A stretch of 36,286 bases of DNA from Burkholderiales bacterium. Lineage in GTDB: Bacteria > Pseudomonadota > Gammaproteobacteria > Burkholderiales > Burkholderiaceae_C. The stretch is from assembly GCA_947446685.1 (NCBI GenBank), contig CANFIC010000006.1, positions 1-36,286 on the forward strand, written 5' to 3'. A program made the position numbers and the translations under genes. The notes beneath the pieces are model-generated. The model ran no database searches, was not told where the DNA came from, and saw only the letters and a list, made by a program, of their open reading frames with translations. Positions 24,234-33,139 of the stretch are shown here, one piece after another (position 1 is the first letter of the stretch; every line of letters begins with the position of its first letter).

Positions 24234-26351
24234 TCAGATCGCCAAGGGGTCGACGTCGACGGCCCAGCGCAGCAGGCCCTTGTGTTCGCGCTTGAGCGCG
24301 CCAAGTTCGGGCAACCAGGCGTTGAGCAGGCGTTGCAGCTTGACCCGGTTGTTTGACTCGACCAGCATCTGCATGCGCTCGACATTGGCCACACGGGCTA
24401 CGCCCAGCGGCACCGGCGGATAAATCAGCACCTGTCCTTGGTCGGCCAGCGGCGCAGCCCAGCGCGCCGCCGCCATCAGGAACGCCTTGGCCACTTCGGC
24501 ATCGCGGGCATCAGCGCGCAGCAGCGCCAGATGTGAAAACGGCGGCAAGCCGGCCGACTCACGCTCGGCCAACTGGCTCTTGGCGAAACGCTCGAAGTCA
24601 TGCTTGGCCAAGGCCTTGTAAAGCCCATGCTCGGGATGCCAGGTCTGCACCCACATCTCGCTGCGAGCGGCCTGCCCGGCGTCACGGCCGGCGCGGCCTC
24701 CGGCCTGCATCAGCAGCGCAAACAGGCGCTCGGGGGCACGGAAGTCACTGCTGAACAAAGCCCCGTCGGGGTTGACCGCTGCCACAAATGTGATGCGGCG
24801 GAAGTCGTGCCCTTTGGTGATCATCTGCGTGCCGACGAGGATGTCGACCTCGCCCGCATGCACGGCCTGCATGCGCGATTCGAGCTCGCCTTTGAGCTTG
24901 GTCGAGTCAGCGTCGATGCGCAGCACTCGCGCATTCGGCAGCGCCTCGGCCAGCTGTTCTTCCAGCCTTTCGGTACCGCGGCCGAGCGGCGCGATGTCCT
25001 GGTTGCCGCAGGTCGGACAGGCTGAAGGAACGCGCTCGGAAAAGCTGCAATGGTGGCAGCGCAGCGTGCGGTCGCCCTTGTGAAAAACGCGCCAGGCACT
25101 GCAATGGGGGCAGGCGCTTTTCCAGTTGCATTCGCCGCAATGCAGCACCGGCGCATAACCGCGCCGGTTCAAAAACAGCAGGCTTTGTTCGCCCCGATCC
25201 AGCCGCTCGCGCAAGGCCTGCAGCAGCGGTGCAGTCAACGCAGTCGTCACGCCCTTGGTCAGCGGCAGCAATTTCATGTCGAACAGGCGTACCCGCGGCA
25301 GCGCACCACCGCCGATCCGGTCGGGAAGCGACAGGCGGATATAACGACCCTCCTCGGCGCGTTGCCAGCTTTCCAAAGAGGGCGTAGCCGAACCGAGAAT
25401 GACCGGCAGCTTTTCCAGGTGCGCGCGGTAGACCGCCAGATCGCGGGCCGAATAGCGCGCACCGTCCTGCTGTTTGTAGGAAGGGTCATGCTCTTCGTCG
25501 ACAACGATCAGGCCGAGTCGCGGCATTGATGCGAAGACGGCCAGCCTGGTGCCCAGCACCAGCTCGGCCTGTCCCAGGTGCGCGGCCAGCCAGTTGCGCA
25601 AGCGCTGCGCCGGCGTCAGGCCACTGTGCAGGGAGACGATGTTGCGGCCGGCAAAGCGTTCGACGAAACGTGCCTCCAGCTGCGGAGTCAGGTTGATTTC
25701 AGGTACCAGCACCAGCACCTGACGGCCCTGCTGCAGCGCATGCTCGGCAGCGCGCAGATAGACCTCGGTCTTGCCGCTGCCTGTGACGCCGTAAAGCAAT
25801 ACCGGCGCTGGTGCACCTTGTTCAGGAGGCGCTGCCAGCAAGGCATCGAGCTTGGCCATCACCGCTAATTGCGCCGGGCTCAATATCGGCTGCATTGGCG
25901 CAACTGCAGGAGCAATCGCCTGACCGGCCGTCCATTTGGCCAGTTTTTTCAAACGCGCCAGCAGTTGCACGCCTTCGAGTTCGCGCAGTTGGGGTGGCAA
26001 GACCGACAGCGCCACCTCGCCAACACTGCGCTGGTAATAGGCCGCAGCAAACTCGACCAGCTGGCACCAGGCAGGAGCGAGCGGCGGCAGCTGATCGAGT
26101 ACGGCGGTCACCGGGCGCAGCAAAGCTGGGTCGGTTTGCCCTGAACTAGACCCTGGCCAGACGATGCCCATCAGCTCACGCCGGCCCAGGGGTACGCGAA
26201 CCATGCTGCCAGGCGCCAGCGGGCACTCACTCAAATAATCCAGCGGTGCGTTGATGCCGCTATGCTGCGGTGCATCAACAGCGACTCGCAATGTCTGCGA
26301 CAAGGCCTGCTGCATCTCAGGCGATGATTGAGCTTCAACACCTAAGTGCAT
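24234..26351 (-). CDS. priA: Primosomal replication restart helicase PriA
   Basis: This 705-residue superfamily 2 helicase recognises stalled forks and loads the replicative helicase. Seen: an N-terminal DNA-binding region (1-140), Walker A GVTGSGKT (188-195), Walker B DEEH (285-288), GSATPSLES and the eight-cysteine zinc-binding region (Cys 405, 408, 414, 417, 432, 435, 445, 448), followed by GTQMITKGHDF and GRAGRD helicase motifs. Length is normal for PriA. The ATG at 26351 has no clear ribosome site; an ATG at 26315 is a possible shorter start. It follows hemE on the same strand after a 286-bp gap containing a DnaA-box-like sequence. Downstream is the MITE-like element. Confidence 0.96.
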   Translation of the reverse strand: MHLGVEAQSSPEMQQALSQTLRVAVDAPQHSGINAPLDYLSECPLAPGSMVRVPLGRRELMGIVWPGSSSGQTDPALLRPVTAVLDQLPPLAPAWCQLVEFAAAYYQRSVGEVALSVLPPQLRELEGVQLLARLKKLAKWTAGQAIAPAVAPMQPILSPAQLAVMAKLDALLAAPPEQGAPAPVLLYGVTGSGKTEVYLRAAEHALQQGRQVLVLVPEINLTPQLEARFVERFAGRNIVSLHSGLTPAQRLRNWLAAHLGQAELVLGTRLAVFASMPRLGLIVVDEEHDPSYKQQDGARYSARDLAVYRAHLEKLPVILGSATPSLESWQRAEEGRYIRLSLPDRIGGGALPRVRLFDMKLLPLTKGVTTALTAPLLQALRERLDRGEQSLLFLNRRGYAPVLHCGECNWKSACPHCSAWRVFHKGDRTLRCHHCSFSERVPSACPTCGNQDIAPLGRGTERLEEQLAEALPNARVLRIDADSTKLKGELESRMQAVHAGEVDILVGTQMITKGHDFRRITFVAAVNPDGALFSSDFRAPERLFALLMQAGGRAGRDAGQAARSEMWVQTWHPEHGLYKALAKHDFERFAKSQLAERESAGLPPFSHLALLRADARDAEVAKAFLMAAARWAAPLADQGQVLIYPPVPLGVARVANVERMQMLVESNNRVKLQRLLNAWLPELGALKREHKGLLRWAVDVDPLAI

Positions 26352-26377
26352 GATTTAAAAAGGCTCTTGAACTTAAT

Positions 26378-26395
26378 CACAGAATCTGTGGATAA
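26378..26395. promoter_or_regulatory. DnaA-box-like site with overlapping palindrome upstream of priA
   Basis: TGTGGATAA (26387-26395) is the exact complement of the consensus DnaA box TTATCCACA, and a 13-bp perfect palindrome CACAGAATCTGTG (26378-26390) overlaps it. The pair is 27-44 bases upstream of the priA start. The rest of the 286-bp hemE-priA gap shows no gene; it also contains a weaker GGGGATAAG (near 26579), and nothing else I can support. Confidence 0.45.
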
Positions 26396-26637
26396 CTTTG
26401 TGGGAAAAGTTGCCATTACCCCCCAAGACAAGCCCTCCAGGGTCAGCAACAAGGCTTCTGCCAAGCCCGCAGCATGAAGCTGAAATCCTTTGAAAATCAA
26501 ATACTTGCGCGTAATTCGGGAAAACACTGAGCTGCGCCGCAGCAATTCAATGGCCGCTGACTCGCGGGTCATTTTTTGGGGATAAGTCAAACACGGTGTG
26601 AATATTTCACGTTCTGACAAGCAATCGCCGCGGCCAA

Positions 26638-27729
26638 TCAAGCGGCATTGCGCAAGCGGCGTGAATGGGCATGAACCTCGTCGACCAGGGCTGTTACATG
26701 GTCTGGCGGCGTGAACTGGCTGATGCCATGGCCCAGATTGAAAACATGTCCGTCCCAGCTGCCATCGGCGCGGCGCGGATTGCCAAAACTGTCCAGCACC
26801 GCCCGCACCTGCTCGCGCACCGCATCGGGCGGCGCGAACAATACGTTTGGATCGAGATTGCCTTGCAAGGCGACCCGATCGCCCACTTGGGCTCGGGCGC
26901 GGGCAAGATTCACCGTCCAGTCGAGGCCGACGACATCAGCCCCGGCATCGGCGATCTCGTCCAGCCACAAGCCGCCGCCCTTGGTGAAGAGGATGCGTGG
27001 AATGCGCCGGCCTTCATGCTCGGTCTTCACCTGGGCCAGGACGCGGCGCGAATAGTCGAGGCTGAAGCGCTGGAAAGCCCCATCGGCGAGCACTCCACCC
27101 CAGCTGTCAAAGAGCATCACGGCCTGCGCGCCGGCTTCGATCTGCGCATTCAGGTATTGCGCCACCGCTTCTGCATTGACGCTGAGGATGCGGTGCATCA
27201 GGTCGGGCCTGGCATACATCAGGCTCTTGACCTGACGGTAATCATCGGAGCCGCCACCTTCGACCATATAGCAGGCCAGGGTCCAGGGGCTGCCGGAAAA
27301 TCCGATCAGCGGCACACTGCCGTTCAAGGCCTTGCGGATCGACGAGACCGCATCAAAAACATAGCGCAGCTTGTTCATATCGGGCACGGCCAAGGCGGCC
27401 ACCGCAGCTTCGTCGCGCACATGGCGTTCGAACTTCGGCCCTTCCCCGAGCGCAAAGGACAGGCCCAGGCCCATCGCGTCCGGCACGGTGAGGATGTCGC
27501 TGAACAAAATCGCTGCATCGAGCTTGTAGCGCTGCAAGGGCTGCAAGGTGACCTCGGTGGCGTAATCGCGGTTCGTCGCCAGACCCATGAAACTGCCGGC
27601 CTTGGCGCGGGTCTCGCGGTACTCGGGCAAGTAGCGGCCGGCCTGACGCATCAGCCAGACAGGGGTGTAGTCAGTGGGCTGGCGCAGACAAGCGCGCAGG
27701 AAGGTGTCGTTTTGCAAAGTTGCGCTCAT
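26638..27729 (-). CDS. hemE: Uroporphyrinogen decarboxylase
   Basis: This 363-residue enzyme removes four carboxyl groups from uroporphyrinogen III to give coproporphyrinogen III in haem biosynthesis. Seen: the signature [16 protein letters not shown] near the N terminus, the [14 protein letters not shown] segment, [19 protein letters not shown] with the substrate-binding core, and the [17 protein letters not shown] region. The start at 27729 gives the normal family length; the frame is open upstream but that extension would run into lemA, which is divergent. It precedes priA on the same strand. Confidence 0.97.
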   Translation of the reverse strand: MSATLQNDTFLRACLRQPTDYTPVWLMRQAGRYLPEYRETRAKAGSFMGLATNRDYATEVTLQPLQRYKLDAAILFSDILTVPDAMGLGLSFALGEGPKFERHVRDEAAVAALAVPDMNKLRYVFDAVSSIRKALNGSVPLIGFSGSPWTLACYMVEGGGSDDYRQVKSLMYARPDLMHRILSVNAEAVAQYLNAQIEAGAQAVMLFDSWGGVLADGAFQRFSLDYSRRVLAQVKTEHEGRRIPRILFTKGGGLWLDEIADAGADVVGLDWTVNLARARAQVGDRVALQGNLDPNVLFAPPDAVREQVRAVLDSFGNPRRADGSWDGHVFNLGHGISQFTPPDHVTALVDEVHAHSRRLRNAA

Positions 27730-27823
27730 GGACGGGATTATCCGATGACAAGCCTCAAGGCTCATGAATCCAGCGCAAAGTAGGCTGTGTGAACCGAAGA
27801 GATTCACTGACTGGAGGTCTTGC

Positions 27824-28441
27824 ATGCACAGGTTTTTCAGAACTGCCCTCGCCATCATGCTGGCTGCAACGCTCAGCGCTTGCGGCTACAACGAATTCCA
27901 GCGCCTTGACGAGCAGGTCAATGCAGGCTGGGCCGAGGTGTTGAGCCAATACCAGCGGCGTGCTGACCTGATTCCGAACATCGTCAGCACCGTCAAAGGC
28001 GAAGCCAATTTCGAGCAGGAGACGCTGACCCGGGTGATCGAAGCGCGGGCCAAGGCGACCAGTATCCAGGTCACGCCCGAGCTGGCGCGCGACCCCGAAG
28101 CTTTCAAGCAGTTCCAGGCTGCGCAGAGCCAGTTGTCGGGCGCCCTGAGCCGACTGCTGATGGTTTCGGAGAGTTACCCCAACTTGAAAGCCAATCAGGG
28201 TTTCCAGGACCTGCGGGTACAGCTTGAAGGCACTGAAAACCGCATCACGGTGGCGCGCAACCGCTATATCAAGGCGGTGGCCGAATACAACGTCCTGACG
28301 CGCCAATTCCCCAGCAACCTGACCGCGATGGCGCTGAGTTACGGGGTCAAGCCAAACTTCACTGTGCAGAACGAGGCGGCGATCAGCAATGCACCGGCAG
28401 TAAGTTTTGACAAACCGGCCGCGCCTGCGGCTTCCAGATAG
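27824..28441 (+). CDS. lemA: LemA-family lipoprotein
   Basis: This 205-residue protein has a lipoprotein signal (lipobox LSAC, Cys about residue 19) followed by the LemA core: [34 protein letters not shown], and an internal LIPNIV signature with predicted helices. LemA proteins are small, membrane-anchored helical bundles of unclear biochemical role, often next to TPM-domain genes as here. The ATG at 27824 follows a strong GGAGG site at six bases spacing. The first of three tandem genes; divergent from hemE with 94 bp between starts. Confidence 0.9.
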   Translation: MHRFFRTALAIMLAATLSACGYNEFQRLDEQVNAGWAEVLSQYQRRADLIPNIVSTVKGEANFEQETLTRVIEARAKATSIQVTPELARDPEAFKQFQAAQSQLSGALSRLLMVSESYPNLKANQGFQDLRVQLEGTENRITVARNRYIKAVAEYNVLTRQFPSNLTAMALSYGVKPNFTVQNEAAISNAPAVSFDKPAAPAASR

Positions 28442-28448
28442 GCGCGAC

Positions 28449-29285
28449 ATGCGCGGCCTCTGGGTCTTGTTGCTGAGTTTGTGGCTGCCCGCCTGGGCGC
28501 AGCAGCCGGTGCCGGATTTAAGCGGGCGGATCATCGACCAGATCGCGCTGCTGAGCGAATCGCAGCGCAGCATGCTCGACGCCAAGCTGGCCGCATTCGA
28601 GCAGCAAGCCGGTACGCAAATCGTCATCCTGATCGTCGCGAGCAGCCAGCCCGAGGACATTGCGGCTTTTGCCCAGCGCATCGGCGACAGCTGGAAGATC
28701 GGCCGGCGCGAGGTCGGCGATGGCTTGTTGATCGTCGTGGCCAAGGACGACCGCCAGGTGCGGATCGAAGTCGCCAAGGCGCTGGAGGGCGCTTTGCCTG
28801 ATCTGGCTGCACAGCAGATCATCCGAAAAACGATCACGCCAGCCTTCAAGGCGGGCGACTATGCGGGCGGGCTGGCGCTGGCGATCGATCAGCTTCAAGC
28901 ACGCATTCTGGGTGAGGGCTTGCCCGAGCCCGGCCGGCGCGGCACAGGGCAGCAAAGTCTGGACTTCCAGCAACTGGGCACGCTGCTTTTCATCGGCGTA
29001 CCGGTGCTCGGTGCGCTGCTGACCGGACTCTTCGGCCGCAAGCTCGGCTCCGCGCTGACCGGCGGTGCCATGGGTGCAGCGGGCTGGTTCGTCAGCGGCA
29101 GCCTGGTGATCGCTGTTCTTGCTGCGCTGGGGAGCTTGCTGATGGTCGGCTTGCTGGGCGTTGGTTCGGCCAGGTCCGGACGTGGCTGGCCTGGCTTGGG
29201 CGGTGGTGGTGGCGGCGGCGGTGGTGGTTTTTCATCCGGCCGCGGTGGTGATTTCGGCGGCGGTGGTGCCTCGGGGAGATGGTGA
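28449..29285 (+). CDS. TPM-domain membrane protein with glycine-rich tail
   Basis: This 278-residue protein has a short N-terminal signal or anchor (MRGLWVLLLSLWLPAWAQ), a TPM domain (about 20-170, including AFEQQAGTQIVILIV, GDGLLIVVAKDDRQVRIEV and VAKALEGALPD), two or three membrane segments (about 180-245) and a glycine-rich tail (GGGGGGGGGFSSGRGGDF region, 29200-29280). TPM domains are proposed acid phosphatase-like or membrane-protein-repair modules; a defined function is lacking. It starts seven bases after lemA, and the next TPM gene overlaps its stop, so they form an operon. Confidence 0.85.
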   Translation: MRGLWVLLLSLWLPAWAQQPVPDLSGRIIDQIALLSESQRSMLDAKLAAFEQQAGTQIVILIVASSQPEDIAAFAQRIGDSWKIGRREVGDGLLIVVAKDDRQVRIEVAKALEGALPDLAAQQIIRKTITPAFKAGDYAGGLALAIDQLQARILGEGLPEPGRRGTGQQSLDFQQLGTLLFIGVPVLGALLTGLFGRKLGSALTGGAMGAAGWFVSGSLVIAVLAALGSLLMVGLLGVGSARSGRGWPGLGGGGGGGGGGFSSGRGGDFGGGGASGRW

Positions 29286-29791
29286 TGCAGAGGCTGAAAA
29301 GGCTGTTCAAACATCGCCTCTGGGATCAGACCGATGCGCAGCGGGCAATGCCGGCAGCGGCAATGCAACGCCTGACCCAGCGCGTGGCTGCCAGCGAAGC
29401 AAGACAGAGCGGCGAGATCCGCGTCTGCATCGAAGCCGGACTGCCGCTTGCCTGCCTTTGGCAGAAACTGCATGCACGCCAACGCGCGATCTCGCTGTTC
29501 GGCGAACTGCGGGTCTGGGACACCGAAGCCAACAATGGCGTGCTGATCTACCTGCTGCTGGCCGAGCATGCGATCGAAATCATCGCTGACCGCGGCCTCA
29601 ATGCCCATGTCAGCCAGGCAAGGTGGGAGGTCATCATCGCTTCGCTGCGCGAGTCATTGCGCGCCAGGCAGTTCGAGCAGGGCTTGGAAGCCGCGATCGA
29701 CGCAGTCGACGGCTTGCTGCGTTTGCATTTCCCGCTTGCCGCCGGTGCCGCCAACCCAAACGAATTGCCCGACGCGGTGGTGCTTCTGTAG
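29285..29791 (+). CDS. Second, soluble TPM-domain protein
   Basis: This protein of 168 residues contains a TPM domain with no signal peptide or membrane segment, in contrast to its neighbour. Seen: SEARQSGEIRVCIE, LFGELRVWDTEANNGVLIYLLLAEHAIEIIADRGL and a C-terminal helix-rich part (VIIASLRESLRARQFEQGLEAAI). The ATG at 29285 shares the A of the preceding TGA (TGATG) and has GGGGAG six bases upstream, so it is translationally coupled. The pair of TPM proteins, one membrane and one soluble, with LemA is common in Burkholderiales; I cannot assign a reaction. Confidence 0.82.
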   Translation: MQRLKRLFKHRLWDQTDAQRAMPAAAMQRLTQRVAASEARQSGEIRVCIEAGLPLACLWQKLHARQRAISLFGELRVWDTEANNGVLIYLLLAEHAIEIIADRGLNAHVSQARWEVIIASLRESLRARQFEQGLEAAIDAVDGLLRLHFPLAAGAANPNELPDAVVLL

Positions 29792-29871
29792 CCGCCTGTC
29801 GACCCCGGGAATAATCAAACCTGCAATACTGTCCCCGCACCGGCCGAATGGTCGCATCAGGAGACAAATGC

Positions 29872-30831
29872 ATGAAAAATATTCTCGGCAGAATCGCCGC
29901 TTTCACAGCCGCAGCGATCTTTTCGACTGCAGGTCTGGCAGCTGACTATCCAACCCGCACGATCCGGATCGTCGTGCCCTTTGCCCCAGGCGGCGGATCG
30001 GACGTGATCACCCGGTTGCTGGCTGAAAAAATGGCAGCCGAACTTGCAGTCGCCGTGATCGTCGAGAACCGGGCCGGCGCCTCCAGCATCATCGGTACCG
30101 ATGCGGTCGCCAAGGCAGCGCCAGACGGTTACACGATCCTGATGACCAATAGTGCGATCACCAGCAACCCCTGGCTTTTCAAGTTGCCCTTCGACACCCA
30201 AAAACTGGTTCCGATCACGATGATCGCGACCGCGCCGCAATTGCTCGTGGCCCACCCCTCGGCGCCCTTCAAGACACTCAAGGAATTGATCGCCTATGCC
30301 AAAGCCAATCCGGAAAAAGCCACGATAGGTACTGCCGGTGCGGGCCAGCTTTCTCATCTGGCGGGTGAATTGCTGCAGAGGTCGAGCGGCACGTCGATGA
30401 CGATGGTGCATTACAAGGGCACCGGCAATTCGGTCTCAGACCTGCTCGGTGGCCAGATCAATATGGCCTTCGGCACAGCACCCGGTTTCGTCCAACATAT
30501 CAAGAACGGCAAGTTGATCCCGCTGGCCGTATCCAGCGCCGATCGCATTGCTGCGCTGCCTGATGTGCCCAGCGCCGGCGAAATTTTGCCGGGCTACGAC
30601 CTGACCAATTGGTTCGGTTTTTTCGCGCCGCCACAGACGCCAAAGCCGATCGTCGACAAGCTCTACCAGTCGATCCTTCACGCGCTGGCCAATCCAGCGA
30701 TCAGTCAGCGCCTGGTTCAGGAAGGCTATGAAATCAAGGGTCTCGCGCCGGACAAATTTGACAAGAGCTTTCGCGATGAGATCGCTTACTGGCAGAAGTT
30801 TGTCAGGGACAACAACCTGAAGATCGAATGA
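29872..30831 (+). CDS. Bug-family periplasmic substrate-binding protein (third copy)
   Basis: This 319-residue Bug receptor has a signal peptide (MKNILGRIAAFTAAAIFST, cleavage near GLA-AD), followed by the family signatures IRIVVPFAPGGGSDVITR, VENRAGASSIIGT, AAPDGYTILM and LLGGQINMAFGTAPG. The ATG at 29872 has AGGAG eight bases upstream. It is followed after ten bases by an Ldh2-type dehydrogenase gene, so the two are co-transcribed. Ligand unknown; the neighbours, a dehydrogenase and a PrpF isomerase, suggest a hydroxy or unsaturated carboxylate. Confidence 0.93.
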   Translation: MKNILGRIAAFTAAAIFSTAGLAADYPTRTIRIVVPFAPGGGSDVITRLLAEKMAAELAVAVIVENRAGASSIIGTDAVAKAAPDGYTILMTNSAITSNPWLFKLPFDTQKLVPITMIATAPQLLVAHPSAPFKTLKELIAYAKANPEKATIGTAGAGQLSHLAGELLQRSSGTSMTMVHYKGTGNSVSDLLGGQINMAFGTAPGFVQHIKNGKLIPLAVSSADRIAALPDVPSAGEILPGYDLTNWFGFFAPPQTPKPIVDKLYQSILHALANPAISQRLVQEGYEIKGLAPDKFDKSFRDEIAYWQKFVRDNNLKIE

Positions 30832-30841
30832 GGAGCAGGAC

Positions 30842-31921
30842 TTGACTGACAAACAGAATGGCGCGCCGGCGATGCAGCAAGTTTCACCGGATCGGCTGCG
30901 CGACTTCGTCGCTGCCGTTTACCGCAGTGCCGGCGTGCCTGCAAAGGACGCTGAATTCGTCGCCGACACCCTGGTCCAGGCCGACTTGTGGGGCCATCAA
31001 TCGCATGGCGTGCTGCGTCTGGCCTGGTATCAAGCACGCCTGCAGTCGGGTGCCATGAAGCCCGAAACCCTGTTCGAGACCGTGCTCGATGGCGGGGCTG
31101 TGCTGGTGCTGGAAGCCAACGACGGCATCGGTCAGGTCGTCGCCAGGCATGCGACCGAGGAGGCCGTCAGGCGCGCCAAGCTACATGGCGTCGGTGTGGT
31201 GTCGGTGCGCAACTCCAACCATTTCGGCACCTGCATGTATTTCACCGGCATGGGTGCCAGGGAAGGCTGCATCACGCTGCTGACGACCAATGGCGGGCCC
31301 AATATGGCACCTTGGGGCGGCATGAAAAAAATGATCGGCACCAACCCCTGGTCAGTCTCGGCGCCGGCCGGGCGTTTCCCGCCGATGGTGATGGACGTGG
31401 CCAATTCAGGCGTGGCCCGCGGGAAAATCTATCTGGCCCGGCAACGGCATGAGCAGATTCCTGACAACTGGGCCATCGATGCTGCAGGGCTGCCGACCAC
31501 CGATCCGCTGGCCGCGCTCGAAGGGCTGATCCTGCCAATGGCGGGTCACAAGGGTTATGCGATCGGGGTGATCGTCGACATGTTGTCCGGTGTGCTTTCG
31601 GGCAGTTCGTTTCTGGACGATGTCCACGGGCCTTATGACCCGGTCAACAAGAGCGGCGCCGGGCATTTCTTCGTCGCGTTCAACGTCGAGGCGTTCCAGC
31701 CAAAAACCCAATTCGAAGGCAGGATGGAGGAATATATCGAACGGCTGAAAGCGGTACCCTTGGCGCCCGGCTTTGACGAGATCTACTACCCCGGCGAGAT
31801 CGAAGCGCAAAACGACGCAAGGCATCGCAAAGAAGGCCTGCTGCTACCGGCCGATACGCTGGCCAGCCTCATTGACGTGGCCCGCTTGGCCGGCATCGCA
31901 GCCCCTTCACTGCAGGACTGA
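30842..31921 (+). CDS. Malate/L-lactate dehydrogenase family oxidoreductase (Ldh2)
   Basis: This 359-residue protein is of the Ldh2/YbiC family, NAD(P)-dependent enzymes that oxidise 2-hydroxy acids such as malate, L-lactate, L-sulfolactate, ureidoglycolate or 2,3-diketo-gulonate. Seen: HQSHGVLRL near the N terminus with the catalytic His, NSNHFGTCMYFTGMGA, the substrate region GTNPWSVSAPAG and the KGYAIGVIVDML stretch. The start is a TTG at 30842, chosen because AGGAG lies six bases before it and it follows the Bug stop by ten bases; the ATG at 30872 has no ribosome site. The gene converges with the PrpF gene with 38 bp between stops. Confidence 0.88.
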   Translation: MTDKQNGAPAMQQVSPDRLRDFVAAVYRSAGVPAKDAEFVADTLVQADLWGHQSHGVLRLAWYQARLQSGAMKPETLFETVLDGGAVLVLEANDGIGQVVARHATEEAVRRAKLHGVGVVSVRNSNHFGTCMYFTGMGAREGCITLLTTNGGPNMAPWGGMKKMIGTNPWSVSAPAGRFPPMVMDVANSGVARGKIYLARQRHEQIPDNWAIDAAGLPTTDPLAALEGLILPMAGHKGYAIGVIVDMLSGVLSGSSFLDDVHGPYDPVNKSGAGHFFVAFNVEAFQPKTQFEGRMEEYIERLKAVPLAPGFDEIYYPGEIEAQNDARHRKEGLLLPADTLASLIDVARLAGIAAPSLQD

Positions 31922-31959
31922 GGCTGTTCCAGGCCGCTTCATCCAAGGCCACAAAGTCC

Positions 31960-33117
31960 TCAAAGCAGTTCGGAAGGCACCAGCACCCAGCCTTCCATCA
32001 AACGCCGCGCCGATCGGCTCAGGCTGACCTTGCTGATCGCCCAGCGGCCCTCGGCCTCCTCTGCCGCCTCGACGCCAACGCCAAGGCTGCCTGATGGGTG
32101 GCCGAAGCAAATGCCATCAACTCCTGCAGGTGCGATGCGGTGCACGACTGTTCCCGGAATCGCGGCGGCGGCAGCGATCGCGACCGCGCCGGTACCGGTC
32201 ATCGCGTGATGCAACATGCCCATCGAGAAAATTCGCGCCAGCAGATCGATCGCCTGGGCATCGACTGGTTTACCGTCTGAGGCCAGATAACTTGCGGGCT
32301 TGGCGACGAAGGCCAGCTTGGGTGTATGGGGGCGAGTTGCTGTCGCTGCTGCAGGGCTGTCTGCAAGGCCCATCGCCACGGCGCAGCGCGAGCGGATCCC
32401 TTCGGCCAGGGCGATCAGCTCGTCGCGCCCGGCTATATCGCTTTGCAATTCAGTGCCGATGAGCCCGAGGCTGGCTGCATCGACAAAGATCGTCGGATTA
32501 CCGGCATTGATCAAGGTGGCCTCGATCAGGCCGAATCCCGGCACTTCGATCCGATCGATCTTGTTGCCGGTCGGGAACATCGCGCCGCCCTCTCCATCAG
32601 CCGCTGGATCAATGAAATCGAGCTTGACTTCAGCGGCCGGGAAGGCAACGCCGTCGAGCTCGAAATCACCCAGCTCCTGCACCTGTCCAGCGCGCATCGG
32701 CACATGGGCAATGATCTTCTTGCTGACATTGGCCTGCCAGATGCGCACCATGGCTGTCCCGTCGCTAGGCGCCTCGACAAGGCCTGAACTGATCGCAAAA
32801 GGACCGACGGCCGAGCTCAGGTTGCCGCAGTTGCCCGACCAGTCGATGACCGGCTGGTCGATCGCAACCGCGCCGAACAGATAGTCGACATCGCAATCAG
32901 CGCGGGTCGATTTGGCCAGCAGGACGACTTTGCTGGTGCTTGAGGTCGCGCCGCCGAGGCCATCGATCTGCTTGCCGTAGCGGTCCGGGCTGCCAATCAC
33001 GCGCAGCAGGATGCGATCCCTTGCGGTCGGGTCTGCCGGCAAATCGCTGGCGATAAAGAACACACCTTTGCTGGTGCCGCCGCGCATATAAACGGCCGGG
33101 ATGCGGATCTGGTTCAT
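31960..33117 (-). CDS. PrpF-family isomerase/tautomerase
   Basis: This 385-residue protein is of the PrpF/diaminopimelate-epimerase-fold family, which moves double bonds in unsaturated tri- and dicarboxylates. Seen: MRGGTSKGVFF at the start, GGATSSTSKVVLL with Lys63, WSGNCGNLSSAVGPFAI with Cys97, and GHPSGSLGV near the C terminus. The spacing of Lys63 and Cys97 (34 residues) matches the reported active-site Lys and Cys of Shewanella PrpF, from memory. Members include 2-methylaconitate isomerase, 4-oxalomesaconate tautomerase (GalD) and aconitate isomerases. No prpB, prpC or acnD genes are present, so propionate breakdown is unlikely; tricarboxylate isomerisation is favoured by the Bug gene nearby. 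It lies 22 bases after PPK2 on the same strand. Confidence 0.87.
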   Translation of the reverse strand: MNQIRIPAVYMRGGTSKGVFFIASDLPADPTARDRILLRVIGSPDRYGKQIDGLGGATSSTSKVVLLAKSTRADCDVDYLFGAVAIDQPVIDWSGNCGNLSSAVGPFAISSGLVEAPSDGTAMVRIWQANVSKKIIAHVPMRAGQVQELGDFELDGVAFPAAEVKLDFIDPAADGEGGAMFPTGNKIDRIEVPGFGLIEATLINAGNPTIFVDAASLGLIGTELQSDIAGRDELIALAEGIRSRCAVAMGLADSPAAATATRPHTPKLAFVAKPASYLASDGKPVDAQAIDLLARIFSMGMLHHAMTGTGAVAIAAAAAIPGTVVHRIAPAGVDGICFGHPSGSLGVGVEAAEEAEGRWAISKVSLSRSARRLMEGWVLVPSELL

Positions 33118-33139
33118 GGCTGCTTTGCTGTGGATCCGC

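Noticed and set aside
23927-24295. Open frame of 122 codons across the end of the glycosyltransferase-like gene and the MITE-like element
   Set aside because: It runs through the terminal repeats, the inner hairpin and the end of priA, has no ribosome site or recognisable domain, and is explained by the element.
26342-26641. Minus-strand frame of 99 codons in the priA-hemE gap
   Set aside because: No family features, no ribosome site and it overlaps the starts and ends of both real genes; better read as an intergenic region.
29161-29285. GGT/GGC-rich stretch as a DNA repeat array
   Set aside because: It encodes the glycine-rich tail of the TPM membrane protein and is a low-complexity coding segment, not a separate repeat.
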